From Anaerococcus marasmi (lineage in GTDB: Bacteria; Bacillota; Clostridia; Tissierellales; Peptoniphilaceae), in NCBI RefSeq assembly GCF_900290195.1, contig NZ_OLMF01000004.1, forward strand, positions 547,501-611,500: a stretch of DNA of 64,000 nt, given 5' to 3'. The position numbers and the translations under genes were made by a program. Shown here one piece after another: positions 1 through 6,992 of this stretch. Position 1 is the first letter of the stretch. Each line of letters opens with the position of its first letter. The notes beneath the pieces were generated by a model, which did no database searches, was not told where the DNA came from, and was given only the letters and a program-made list of their open reading frames with translations.

Positions 1-684
1 AATTTCTACCTCTGTCTTATCAAAAGTATGGATCCTGCTTTCTGTATTTCGTGCTTTTTCTATAAAAACTTCCTCTACAGCACCCTCCTTAGGATATAGA
101 AAAACTTCTGACTTATCTTTTATAATTCCCGCCTTGTTTTGGGCTATTTCTTCTAGGCTATCTCCTAGGATTTGGATGTGATCTTTTGAGATAGTGGTAA
201 TGACACAGGCTATCGGATTTTTTATGATATTGGTTGAATCAAGACTTCCTCCTAGTCCAACTTCTACCACAGCGACATCTACCTTTTTTTCATAGAAATA
301 AATATACATTATAGCAGTCAAGACTTCAAAATAAGAATTGTGGAGGCCTTTTTCATCTAGTTCTTCCAAAGGCTTCTTCAACCTATCAATAATTTCTGCA
401 AAATCCTCATCACTTATATCAACTCCAGAAATTGATATAGCTTCATTTATCTTGGTCATATATGGCGAAGTAAATAGGCCGACCGTATTTTTCATTGAAA
501 GTGTATTGGCGATCATATTGGCAGTAGATCCCTTGCCATTAGTTCCTCCAATATGTATTACTTTTATCTTATCTTGAGGGTTATCAAAATATTCTAAGAG
601 ACTTTTTATTTTCTCTAAACTATGACCCCCGTTTGTACTTCCCCTATTTAATATAAATTCGTAGTATTGATCAAAATTTTCCAT
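1..684 (-). CDS. folC: FolC, folylpolyglutamate/dihydrofolate synthase (3' end cut by window edge)
   Basis: ATP-dependent Mur-ligase-type enzyme that adds glutamate to folates (and dihydropteroate) in cytoplasmic folate metabolism. About 228 N-terminal residues are present; the frame runs off the left edge, so roughly half of a usual 420-430 residue protein is missing. The start at 684 follows a GGAGGG ribosome site. The P-loop GGTNGKGST lies near residues 46-54, followed by the LFTSPY segment (family LFTSPH) and VEVGLGGSLDSTN near residues 130-147, where the family usually has GLGGRxDATN. Identification of the family is firm; whether it also has dihydrofolate synthase activity cannot be told. 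Confidence 0.93.
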   Translation of the reverse strand, partial: MENFDQYYEFILNRGSTNGGHSLEKIKSLLEYFDNPQDKIKVIHIGGTNGKGSTANMIANTLSMKNTVGLFTSPYMTKINEAISISGVDISDEDFAEIIDRLKKPLEELDEKGLHNSYFEVLTAIMYIYFYEKKVDVAVVEVGLGGSLDSTNIIKNPIACVITTISKDHIQILGDSLEEIAQNKAGIIKDKSEVFLYPKEGAVEEVFIEKARNTESRIHTFDKTEVEI

Positions 685-733
685 TACTCCCTCCATTTTC
701 ATATTATAATTAATATTGAGTTTTATGGCAAGA

Positions 734-772
734 GAAAACCCCTAGTCTTCTTTCGAAGATTTCGGGGCTTAT
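734..772 (-). terminator. Rho-independent terminator after the DJ-1/PfpI gene
   Basis: Reading the minus strand just past the stop at 780, a hairpin with arms CCCCgAAATCTTC and GAAGACTAGGGG around a short GAAA-type loop is followed by TTTTCTCTT. It closes the 780-1283 gene before folC. Confidence 0.85.
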
Positions 773-779
773 CCTAAAA

Positions 780-1283
780 CTATTTAATTGCTTCAACAAA
801 TGCCTTTACGTGGGCTGGTAGATCTTCAGGAGATCTGCTTGTAATTACCTTATTATCTATAACTACTTCCCTATCCTCCCATTTTGCTCCAGCATTTATT
901 ATATCATTTTTGATAGTAGGAGTTGATGTCGCCTTTATTCCATCCAAAAGTCCTGCATCAGCAACAACCCATGGACCGTGGCATACAGCAGCGATTGGCT
1001 TGCCATTTTCGTGAACTTTTTTAACAAAATCAATAGTAGCCTCGTGCTGTCTCATTCCATCTGGTGAGTAGCCACCTGGTATATATACTCCATCGAATTC
1101 ATTTGGATCAGCTTCCTTGCTTGAGATGTCTGATTTCACTTTGTATCCAGACTTAGATGGATACTCTACATCTTTCTCGCTTCCTACAAGGACAACGTCG
1201 AAATCCTCTCTTAGTCTGTGGTATGGATATATTAATTCACTTTCTTCAAATAGTGATTCTACTAGTAATGCTATTTTTTTCAT
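780..1283 (-). CDS. DJ-1/PfpI family protein (class I GATase-like fold)
   Basis: Cytoplasmic protein of 167 residues in the DJ-1/PfpI superfamily, whose members act as cysteine peptidases, glyoxalase/deglycase-type enzymes or stress chaperones. The nucleophile elbow AVCHGPW places Cys101 next to His102, and acidic residues E13/E14 sit where the family has its glutamate. The segment VYIPGGYSPDGMR matches PfpI/YhbO-type proteins. The ATG at 1283 is chosen over an upstream TTG at 1307 because GGAG stands at normal distance. It is divergent from the membrane gene at 1356. The exact substrate cannot be assigned. Confidence 0.88.
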   Translation of the reverse strand: MKKIALLVESLFEESELIYPYHRLREDFDVVLVGSEKDVEYPSKSGYKVKSDISSKEADPNEFDGVYIPGGYSPDGMRQHEATIDFVKKVHENGKPIAAVCHGPWVVADAGLLDGIKATSTPTIKNDIINAGAKWEDREVVIDNKVITSRSPEDLPAHVKAFVEAIK

Positions 1284-1332
1284 ATAAACTCCTTTCACTT
1301 CTATCAACTTATTACATTACTACCCTTTGTGG

Positions 1333-1338
1333 TATAAT
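1333..1338 (+). promoter_or_regulatory. Probable -10 box of the DUF1624 gene
   Basis: TATAAT stands 18 bases before the ATG at 1356, followed by AAGGAG. The -35 element upstream (around TTACAT) is weak, so only the -10 is called. Confidence 0.5.
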
Positions 1339-1355
1339 TTAAACAAGGAGTTTAT

Positions 1356-2054
1356 ATGAAGAGAAATTATTATTTGGATAGCTTTAGAGGATTTACTATT
1401 ATATCGATGGTCCTTTTCCACCTCGCCTATAATATTAATTACTATAGACCCATAGGCTGGTATGACGGAACTACATTCAATAGAATACGGCAGCTATCAA
1501 TAGCTATATCGTTTTTTTTAATCTCGGGATTTACATCAAGCCTTCTTCCATATGATAAGAATATCAAAAGAGGTATAAAGACTTCGATGCTAGGCTTTGC
1601 TATTACCCTAAGTACTTATATTTTTGCAAAGGATCAACTAATTGTATGGGGAGTCCTAAACGGATTGGGCCTTTCTATGATTGTTTCAGGACTTATCCAA
1701 AGATTTTGGAAGATCCCTCCATACTTTGCTATTATTTTTATCCTAATTTTTATAGGAACTTATAATGTTCCAAGAGCTTCCTTGACTGGCTTTAAATTAT
1801 TTGATGATTTATATGAAAATAATATCTTTATATTAGGTTTTCCTTCATCAAGCTTTACTTCAACAGATTATTTTCCTTTAATACCTTGGATTTTCGCTTA
1901 TCTTACTGGCCTAAGTGCAGGGAATTATCGTAACAATAAGAATTTAGTCAAGGGAAATGATAATATCCTCGCAAAGATAGGAAGACTTTCAATGCCAATT
2001 TACCTGGCCCATCAAATAATACTTTATCCTTTAGTAAGTTTTTTCTTAAGCTAA
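1356..2054 (+). CDS. DUF1624/heparan-alpha-glucosaminide acetyltransferase-like membrane protein
   Basis: Integral membrane protein of 232 residues with about seven hydrophobic helices. The N-terminus YYLDSFRGFTIISMVLFH is the hallmark of the DUF1624 (HGSNAT catalytic domain-like) acyltransferase family: an Asp-x-x-Arg-Gly motif at the mouth of helix 1. The last helix ends with AHQIILYPLV, also typical. Family members are thought to transfer acyl groups to glycans or other envelope molecules; no substrate is known. AAGGAG precedes the start. It is a lone plus-strand gene whose stop lies inside a bidirectional terminator shared with the converging 2096 gene. Confidence 0.85.
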   Translation: MKRNYYLDSFRGFTIISMVLFHLAYNINYYRPIGWYDGTTFNRIRQLSIAISFFLISGFTSSLLPYDKNIKRGIKTSMLGFAITLSTYIFAKDQLIVWGVLNGLGLSMIVSGLIQRFWKIPPYFAIIFILIFIGTYNVPRASLTGFKLFDDLYENNIFILGFPSSSFTSTDYFPLIPWIFAYLTGLSAGNYRNNKNLVKGNDNILAKIGRLSMPIYLAHQIILYPLVSFFLS

Positions 2055-2097
2055 AAATCCGCTAGCTATCTTAAGCTTGATAGCTAGCGGATTTTTT
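2054..2097. terminator. Bidirectional terminator between converging genes
   Basis: A near-perfect 17-bp inverted repeat (left arm AAAATCCGCTAGCTATC from 2054, right arm GATAGCTAGCGGATTTT) around TTAAGCTT. A-runs on the left and T-runs on the right make it work in both directions. It includes the stop region of both flanking genes. Confidence 0.95.
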
Positions 2098-2701
2098 AAT
2101 TTACTTTAACTGTATATTCGTTTTTAATTAAAGGGTTGATATTCAATATTTCTATAATAGCATCCTTGCTCTTATCACTAGCTTCTTCCAAAAATCCTTT
2201 TTCTAAGAGTTCTTGTTCAGTCTTTTTCATTTCATTTTTTCGAAATTCTGAGAAATCTTTTATCTTTAGTTGGTTAAAGATAGATTCCTCCTCATCAAAG
2301 ATCGTAAGAGAGTCCTCATCTATCTGATGAGCTAAGATTTTGGCTTTAGGTAAGGATATATTTATAGATTTCTTCTCGTCGTTTATATCAACCTTAGCCT
2401 TATCTAAATCTATTCCCGCACTGATTTCTCCATCATAAGATATGATAAATTTCTTGGTAGTGAAAGGAATTTTAATTCCATAGAATTCATTGTCATTTTC
2501 AAATGATCCTACATTTGTGTATCTGTATTTTAATGTAGTAAGCTCCTTTACGCTAACCAGTTGTTCTTTTACAATATCGCTAGTTACTCCTTCCTTACTT
2601 CTGAATACTCCTGCCTTCATCCCAAAGAAATACGAAACAAAGATCAGAAAAACCAGAATAAGAATTCCACTCGCTAATTTTTTTGTTTTTTTAGTTTTCA
2701 T
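2096..2701 (-). CDS. DUF4230 family membrane-anchored protein
   Basis: 201 residues: a Lys-rich N-terminus, one membrane helix near residues 10-28 (IRxx-free, signal-anchor type), then an extracellular domain. The segment beginning VKEQLVSVKELTTLKYRYTNVG and the later IDLDKAKVDINDEKKSINISLP are characteristic of DUF4230, a family of unknown function in Firmicutes and Bacteroidetes. The C-terminal part is rich in Lys/Glu helices. It starts at an ATG with GGGAG upstream and lies 15 bases after trmB, so the two are likely cotranscribed; this gives no functional clue. Confidence 0.82.
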   Translation of the reverse strand: MKTKKTKKLASGILILVFLIFVSYFFGMKAGVFRSKEGVTSDIVKEQLVSVKELTTLKYRYTNVGSFENDNEFYGIKIPFTTKKFIISYDGEISAGIDLDKAKVDINDEKKSINISLPKAKILAHQIDEDSLTIFDEEESIFNQLKIKDFSEFRKNEMKKTEQELLEKGFLEEASDKSKDAIIEILNINPLIKNEYTVKVN

Positions 2702-2716
2702 AGCTATTCTCCCATG

Positions 2717-3346
2717 CTAATTTTTAAATTTAGCAGCTACAAAATATATAGGCATAGATCTTTGTCTAAACTTTTTCTCATATTCTGTAACAACTGATTT
2801 ATTAATATCTAGATTTCTGTCAACTTTTTCTATTGCCATACCAAAGTCTTCAAAGTATTCTAAGCTTCCATCAAAGAAATCTTCATTATCAGTCTTTAGC
2901 TCAAGATCTGCTCCATCAGATATTATTTTCTTATATCTATCTAGAAATCTCTTGTGAGATAATCTTCTCTTATGATGGCGTTTTTTAGGCCACGGAGTAG
3001 AGAAATTGAGATAAATTTTATCAATTTCACCCTTCTCAAAGAATTCTTCAAGGTTTTCGGCATTTCCAATTATACCTCTGACATTTTTCATATCTTCATC
3101 TAACATCTTTCTGCTAGCTACAACAAAGGCATTTGTATTCATCTCTAAGGCTATATAGTTTATATCCTTATGTAAATTTGCCATTTGTGTGACAAAGTCT
3201 CCCTTACCAGCACCAATTTCTAGGTGGATAGGATTATCATTGCCAAAAATTTCCTTCCATTTTCCCTTATTTACGCTCGCATCAAAATATATTTTATTAT
3301 TTTCCCTCATCTCAGGAATTGCATTCGGCTTGTGTCTTAGTCTCAT
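2717..3346 (-). CDS. trmB: tRNA (guanine-N7-)-methyltransferase
   Basis: SAM-dependent enzyme making m7G46 in the tRNA variable loop; 209 residues, normal length. The SAM motif LEIGAGKGDF lies near residue 42, and the family block LNFSTPWPKKRHHKRRL lies near residue 113. In nearly all family members this block reads NFSDPWPK; here the Asp is a Thr, encoded TCT ACT CCG. The C-terminal TEYEKKFRQRSMPIYF is intact. GGAGGAT precedes the ATG. It lies between a degV gene (12-base gap) and the DUF4230 gene, forming one likely transcription unit. Family assignment is firm. Confidence 0.94.
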   Translation of the reverse strand: MRLRHKPNAIPEMRENNKIYFDASVNKGKWKEIFGNDNPIHLEIGAGKGDFVTQMANLHKDINYIALEMNTNAFVVASRKMLDEDMKNVRGIIGNAENLEEFFEKGEIDKIYLNFSTPWPKKRHHKRRLSHKRFLDRYKKIISDGADLELKTDNEDFFDGSLEYFEDFGMAIEKVDRNLDINKSVVTEYEKKFRQRSMPIYFVAAKFKN

Positions 3347-3358
3347 CCATCCTCCTAA

Positions 3359-4252
3359 CTATCTTCCCTTTTCTTTACCCCAAAATACTACAGCTAGAGT
3401 ACCTGGTCCCGTATGAGAACCTATTATAGTTCCAAATTGATAAATTTCAATATCCTTCCTTATCTTAGGGAAATTTTCTAATAGTTTCTCCTTAAGGGCT
3501 ACGGCTCCTTCATAGTCATGAGAATGTATAATCAAACATTCATTATCATAGTCCTTACCGTCGTCAGCTAAAGTCAACATCTTTTTTAGAAGTACCTTAA
3601 TAGCTCGTTTTTTAGTTCTTACCTTATCTCTTACTATTAACTCACCAAACCTATTAACTTCCATAACTGGGCAGATATTTAGCATATTGCCTACAGCTCC
3701 CTTGGTCTTGGATATTCTTCCACCCCTAATATAGTAGGTTAAATCAGAGCTAAGAAACCGTCCATTAACCCTATCTCTATTTTTTATCACCCGGTCATTA
3801 ATTTCTTCGATACTTTTTTCTTGATCTCTCATTTTTGCCATTTCTTTTACTAGAAATAGCTGGGCAGCAGAAGCGTTAAGTGAATCTATTACATATATTT
3901 TTCTTTCTGGATATTTCTCTAAAAGTTCATCTTTAGCAATTAGAGCGTTATTATATTCTCCAGTTATCCCTGAAGATAGGCAAAGGTGAATTACATCCTT
4001 ACCTTTTTCTAAAAATTGCTCAAAATAATTGAGATATTCAAAAACATTTATTTGACTAGTAGTTGGGTAAGATCCTGCAATCATTTTTTCATAAAAATCG
4101 CTAATGTTGGTACTCTCTCCTAGATCATCCAAATAATCTCTTCCATCTATCTGATAATGAAACGGAATCCATTTTACATCTAACCTTTCAAAGAGTTCTT
4201 CTGTAATATCGACAGAAGATGTTGCGCTAATTATATAGCTAGCATGTGTCAT
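3359..4252 (-). CDS. DegV family fatty-acid-binding protein (first copy)
   Basis: About 297 residues. DegV/FakB proteins bind a fatty acid and present it to the FakA kinase for phospholipid synthesis in Firmicutes. Typical motifs are visible: SATSSVDITEEL at the N-terminus, SYPTTSQINVFEYLNYFEQ with the TSQ loop, CLSSGITGEYNNA, and the terminal IGSHTGPGTLAVVFWG. The start at 4252 is preferred to the ATG at 4270 because GAGAGG precedes it at normal distance. A second copy (6993-7877) is a diverged paralogue; DegV genes commonly occur several times per genome, perhaps for different acyl chains. Confidence 0.9.
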   Translation of the reverse strand: MTHASYIISATSSVDITEELFERLDVKWIPFHYQIDGRDYLDDLGESTNISDFYEKMIAGSYPTTSQINVFEYLNYFEQFLEKGKDVIHLCLSSGITGEYNNALIAKDELLEKYPERKIYVIDSLNASAAQLFLVKEMAKMRDQEKSIEEINDRVIKNRDRVNGRFLSSDLTYYIRGGRISKTKGAVGNMLNICPVMEVNRFGELIVRDKVRTKKRAIKVLLKKMLTLADDGKDYDNECLIIHSHDYEGAVALKEKLLENFPKIRKDIEIYQFGTIIGSHTGPGTLAVVFWGKEKGR

Positions 4253-4426
4253 ACAAACCTCTCTTTTCATTTAAAAGTATATTAGTAATATTATATAAGT
4301 TTTTTTATTTAATTCTATGTAGCTTAACGACTATTATACTTAAAATAGAAAAAAATATAAGCCCTTGTTCATATTTAACAGTCAAGTCCATAATATAAAA
4401 TTTTATAAAATTATAATTATATGATA

Positions 4427-4505
4427 CAAAAAGCTGCTAGCAAGAACACGTAATCTTAACAATTTACCAGTTTAATTATCCGAGTGCTCCTGTGCTAACA
4501 GCTGT
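4427..4505 (-). terminator. Long nested hairpin, probable terminator of the msrC-like operon
   Basis: Outer arms GCTGCTAGCA (4433-4442) and TGCTAACAGC (4493-4502) pair over 10 positions with one wobble. An inner pair AGAACAC/GTGCTCCT extends the stem, leaving a loop of about 34 bases. On the minus strand it ends in TTTTTG, consistent with transcription termination after the gene ending at 4515. The loop is longer than usual. Confidence 0.6.
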
Positions 4506-4514
4506 TCTTTATCC

Positions 4515-5006
4515 CTATAAATAAATTCTGTTTTCTAATATTTGACCAATCTCTCTAAATTTCTCTATCTCCAATTCAGTGAAGCGAGCTGGCTTTGGTG
4601 AGTCAAGGTCTATTAAACAAACTAGGTCTTCTTCATTAAATATTGGAATTACAAGCTCAGATTTGGAATTACTATCACAAACTATGTGGTCTTTAAATTC
4701 CGCCACATCATCAACCTTAACTATTTCTCTATCTCTATAAGCCTTGGCACAAACTCCCTTATCAAAGGAAAGCCTAGTGCAAGCTGGAAGTCCTTGAAAT
4801 GGTCCAAGTATTAATCCTTCATCTCTTGCTATATAAAATCCTGCCCAATTTAAATCCCTGACATATGCCTTGATAAAGGCTGAAATATTCGCCATTAAGG
4901 CTATTGGGTCATCTTCATCAGATACTTGAATTCTTATAAAGTTTATAAGTTCATCAAGACACTTATCATCATCAAGCTCTGCTATTCTATTTAGATCTAT
5001 ATTCAT
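4515..5006 (-). CDS. msrC: Free methionine-(R)-sulfoxide reductase (GAF domain)
   Basis: 163 residues, a single GAF domain of the fRMsr (YebR/MsrC) family that reduces free methionine-R-sulfoxide. All three conserved cysteines are present: PACTRL, GVCAKAY and HIVCDSNSKSELVIPI, the last including the catalytic Cys. NWAGFYI and CLIDLDSP are also family features. The start overlaps the last base of the ArsC/Spx-like gene, so the two are translated together and likely serve thiol and oxidative stress defence. The assignment to this subfamily is firm; the gene symbol follows E. coli usage. Confidence 0.92.
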   Translation of the reverse strand: MNIDLNRIAELDDDKCLDELINFIRIQVSDEDDPIALMANISAFIKAYVRDLNWAGFYIARDEGLILGPFQGLPACTRLSFDKGVCAKAYRDREIVKVDDVAEFKDHIVCDSNSKSELVIPIFNEEDLVCLIDLDSPKPARFTELEIEKFREIGQILENRIYL

Positions 5007-5356
5007 TATAAAGTCTCTACATATTTTTTGACATCAGGACCAACCAGAATCTTACCATCATCAGTAAAAAGAATTGGTCTTTTGACAATCATTCCATCTG
5101 TTGCTAGAAGGTCATACTTTTCATCTAAAGTCATCTCCTTTAGCTTATCTTTTAAATTCTCTTCTCTGTAAATTTTTCCAGATGTATTGAAGAATCTCTT
5201 AATGTCATAGTCTGTTTTTTCATGCCATGATTTTAGTTCATCCCTTGTAGGATTATCATCTTTAATATCTCTTAATTCATAGGAAATATTCTTATCATCT
5301 AGCATTTTCTCAACGCCTTTACATGTTGTACATCTTTTATAGCAAATTAATTTCAT
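5006..5356 (-). CDS. ArsC/Spx-superfamily thioredoxin-fold protein
   Basis: 116 residues, the normal length of the arsenate reductase-like/YffB/MgsR group. The N-terminal CYKRCTTCKGVEKML carries the CxxC redox motif, and VKRPILF carries the cis-Pro/Arg motif of ArsC-type reductases. Lacking the features of true Spx, it is best called an ArsC-family reductase whose substrate (arsenate or a protein thiol) is unknown. It overlaps the msrC-like gene by one base. Its ATG overlaps the TGA of a decayed peptidase reading frame, so the ancestral operon was longer. Confidence 0.85.
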   Translation of the reverse strand: MKLICYKRCTTCKGVEKMLDDKNISYELRDIKDDNPTRDELKSWHEKTDYDIKRFFNTSGKIYREENLKDKLKEMTLDEKYDLLATDGMIVKRPILFTDDGKILVGPDVKKYVETL

Positions 5357-5645
5357 TTATTTTCTCCTTTCAAATAATCATAGGCAAGGCTTGCCATAGT
5401 AGTAGGACCATAGACAATTGAATCTTCATTGGAAATAGTCTTGTCATTATTTCGCGGATATACTTCATCTGATTCTACCTTGCAGCTAACGATAAGCATC
5501 GAGGCCGGTACAAGTCATGCTATATTTTAAAAGTCATCACTTGCCGTAACCGCTTCACACTTATCAACTAAGTTTATATCCTTTATTTTATTCTCTAACT
5601 TCCTCCCGTACTCTTATAGGTCCTTATAGAAGTCCATCTCGCCTA
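5353..5645 (-). pseudogene. Remnant of an M20-family peptidase/amidohydrolase (C-terminal part)
   Basis: One minus-strand frame, free of frameshifts, reads through about 95 codons but holds three internal stops: TAA after FYKDL, TAA after TASDDF, TGA after NIA. Recognisable M20 C-terminal pieces are EAVTASDDF (the metal-binding [S/T]xDDF block), LVPASMLIVSCKVE and the typical ending GPTTMASLAYDYLKGENK. The final TGA overlaps the ATG of the ArsC-like gene as in a normal operon. The rest of the usual 390-residue protein is gone. It is called a pseudogene from in-frame stops and truncation. Confidence 0.75.
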
Positions 5646-5663
5646 TATATTATACAATAAGGA

Positions 5664-5750
5664 AAGAGAGATGCTTAACTCATATTAATATCAATGGAAA
5701 CTATCTATATCACAGTTATAGTTATCCATACTTTAAATTAAGCATCCCTA
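5664..5750 (-). terminator. Nested inverted repeat after the alcohol dehydrogenase gene
   Basis: Outer arms GATGCTTAA (5670-5678) and TTAAGCATC (5738-5746) are perfect. Inner arms ATGGAAACTAT (5694-5704) and ATAGTTATCCAT (5718-5729) pair with one bulge. On the minus strand the structure ends in TCTCTCTTTCC, only moderately T-rich. It probably ends adh transcription. Together with the pseudogene it fills the 400-base stretch between 5357 and 5757. Confidence 0.5.
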
Positions 5751-5757
5751 TTGTTTT

Positions 5758-6912
5758 CTAGAAGTCTACCTTTTCTCCATAGAAGCTAGCCTTATAGATT
5801 TTTTTGATATCAGTAGCTGAAGTTTCCCTTGGATTTGTCAATGTACATGCATCCTTAAAGGCATTTTCACTCATTTTATCTAGATGCTTAAGGAAATCTT
5901 CCTCACTAATTACTGTATTTTCTCCTTCTTTTATATTAGGAGCAATGCCAACTTTTTTATTTAATTTTCTAATTTCTTCTGCTATATCATCAATACCTAA
6001 AATCTCTTCAAGCTTTTTATACTTATCACAAGATTTTCTATTGTAATCAATTATATATGGTAACATAATTGCATTGGCCTCACCGTGGGTTAGGTGGAAA
6101 ACTCCTCCAATCTTGTGGGCCATAGAATGAACTATACCCAAAGAAGCATTTGTAAAGGCCATTCCTGCTATGGTTGATGCAGTATGCATCTTCTCACGTG
6201 CGTCCATATCATCACCCTTATCGTAAGCATTTTTAAGATTCTCAAACACTAATTCAATAGCTCTAATGGCATATGGGTCGGTAAAATCATCAGCACTTGT
6301 TGAAACAAAAGCTTCCACGGCATGAGTCATAACATCCATTCCAGTAGCAGCTGTTACCTTCTGTGGCATTTTGGAAGGTATTCTTGTATCTAATATTGCA
6401 ACTTCAGGCACGAAATCTGGGTGAACGAGCGGATATTTTATTTCATTTTCTGTATCAGTTATTACAGAAAAAGCTGTGATCTCTGAAGCCGTTCCAGATG
6501 TTGATGGTATACATATAAGTTTGGCTTTATTCTTAAGAGGTGGATTATCAAACTCAGCAAGCTTTGTAAAGTCATATCCCGGATATTCATAGAAAACCCA
6601 CATTGCCTTCGCTGCATCCATAGCAGATCCTCCACCGATTGCAATTATCCAATCTGGTTCGAATTCTTCCATTCTCTTGCCACCTTCAAGGCAAGTTTTA
6701 ACTGATGGATCTGGTTCCACACCATCTATTATGTCGACTTCAATTCCTGCTTTTTCTAGTTGCGATTTTGCTTCATCCAAAAATCCAAATTTCTTCATGG
6801 AAGATCCACCAGTTACAAGAACTGCTTTCTTGCCATCAATAGTTGATAGGTATTCTAGGGCATCTTCTCCATGAATAATTGTGTTTGGTACTGAAAATGT
6901 TTTGTAGGTCAT
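5758..6912 (-). CDS. Iron-containing alcohol dehydrogenase
   Basis: 384 residues, standard length of the Fe-ADH (group III) family; oxidises/reduces short-chain alcohols and aldehydes with NAD(P)H, here probably ethanol or butanol formation in fermentation. The nucleotide loop AIGGGSAMDAAKAMW lies near residues 91-105. Iron ligands are visible in MDVMTHAVEAFVS (Asp/His), GIVHSMAHKIGG and LTHGEANAIMLPYI. The N-terminal PNTIIHGEDAL is typical of butanol dehydrogenase-like members. It is a single gene with its own promoter; a possible Rex site overlaps the predicted transcript start. Confidence 0.94.
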   Translation of the reverse strand: MTYKTFSVPNTIIHGEDALEYLSTIDGKKAVLVTGGSSMKKFGFLDEAKSQLEKAGIEVDIIDGVEPDPSVKTCLEGGKRMEEFEPDWIIAIGGGSAMDAAKAMWVFYEYPGYDFTKLAEFDNPPLKNKAKLICIPSTSGTASEITAFSVITDTENEIKYPLVHPDFVPEVAILDTRIPSKMPQKVTAATGMDVMTHAVEAFVSTSADDFTDPYAIRAIELVFENLKNAYDKGDDMDAREKMHTASTIAGMAFTNASLGIVHSMAHKIGGVFHLTHGEANAIMLPYIIDYNRKSCDKYKKLEEILGIDDIAEEIRKLNKKVGIAPNIKEGENTVISEEDFLKHLDKMSENAFKDACTLTNPRETSATDIKKIYKASFYGEKVDF

Positions 6913-6927
6913 ATTGCCTCCTTGTAT

Positions 6928-6945
6928 TTGTTAATTATTTATCTA
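6928..6945 (-). promoter_or_regulatory. Possible Rex operator of the alcohol dehydrogenase gene
   Basis: On the plus strand TTGTTAATTATTTATCTA matches the Rex consensus TTGTTAANNNNTTAACAA in 12 of 14 defined positions. It lies just downstream of the -10 box, where a repressor would block initiation. Rex senses NADH/NAD+ and controls fermentative dehydrogenases in Firmicutes. The rex gene itself is not in the window, so this is an inference. Confidence 0.5.
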
Positions 6946-6950
6946 AGATT

Positions 6951-6978
6951 ATTATACAAGTTTTAGCTTTGAGGACAA
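6951..6978 (-). promoter_or_regulatory. Predicted promoter of the alcohol dehydrogenase gene
   Basis: On the minus strand: -35 TTGTCC (6973-6978), 16-base spacer, -10 TATAAT (6951-6956). The transcript would start near 6944, about 30 bases before the ATG. Confidence 0.6.
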
Positions 6979-6992
6979 GCGTTTTCTCATGC

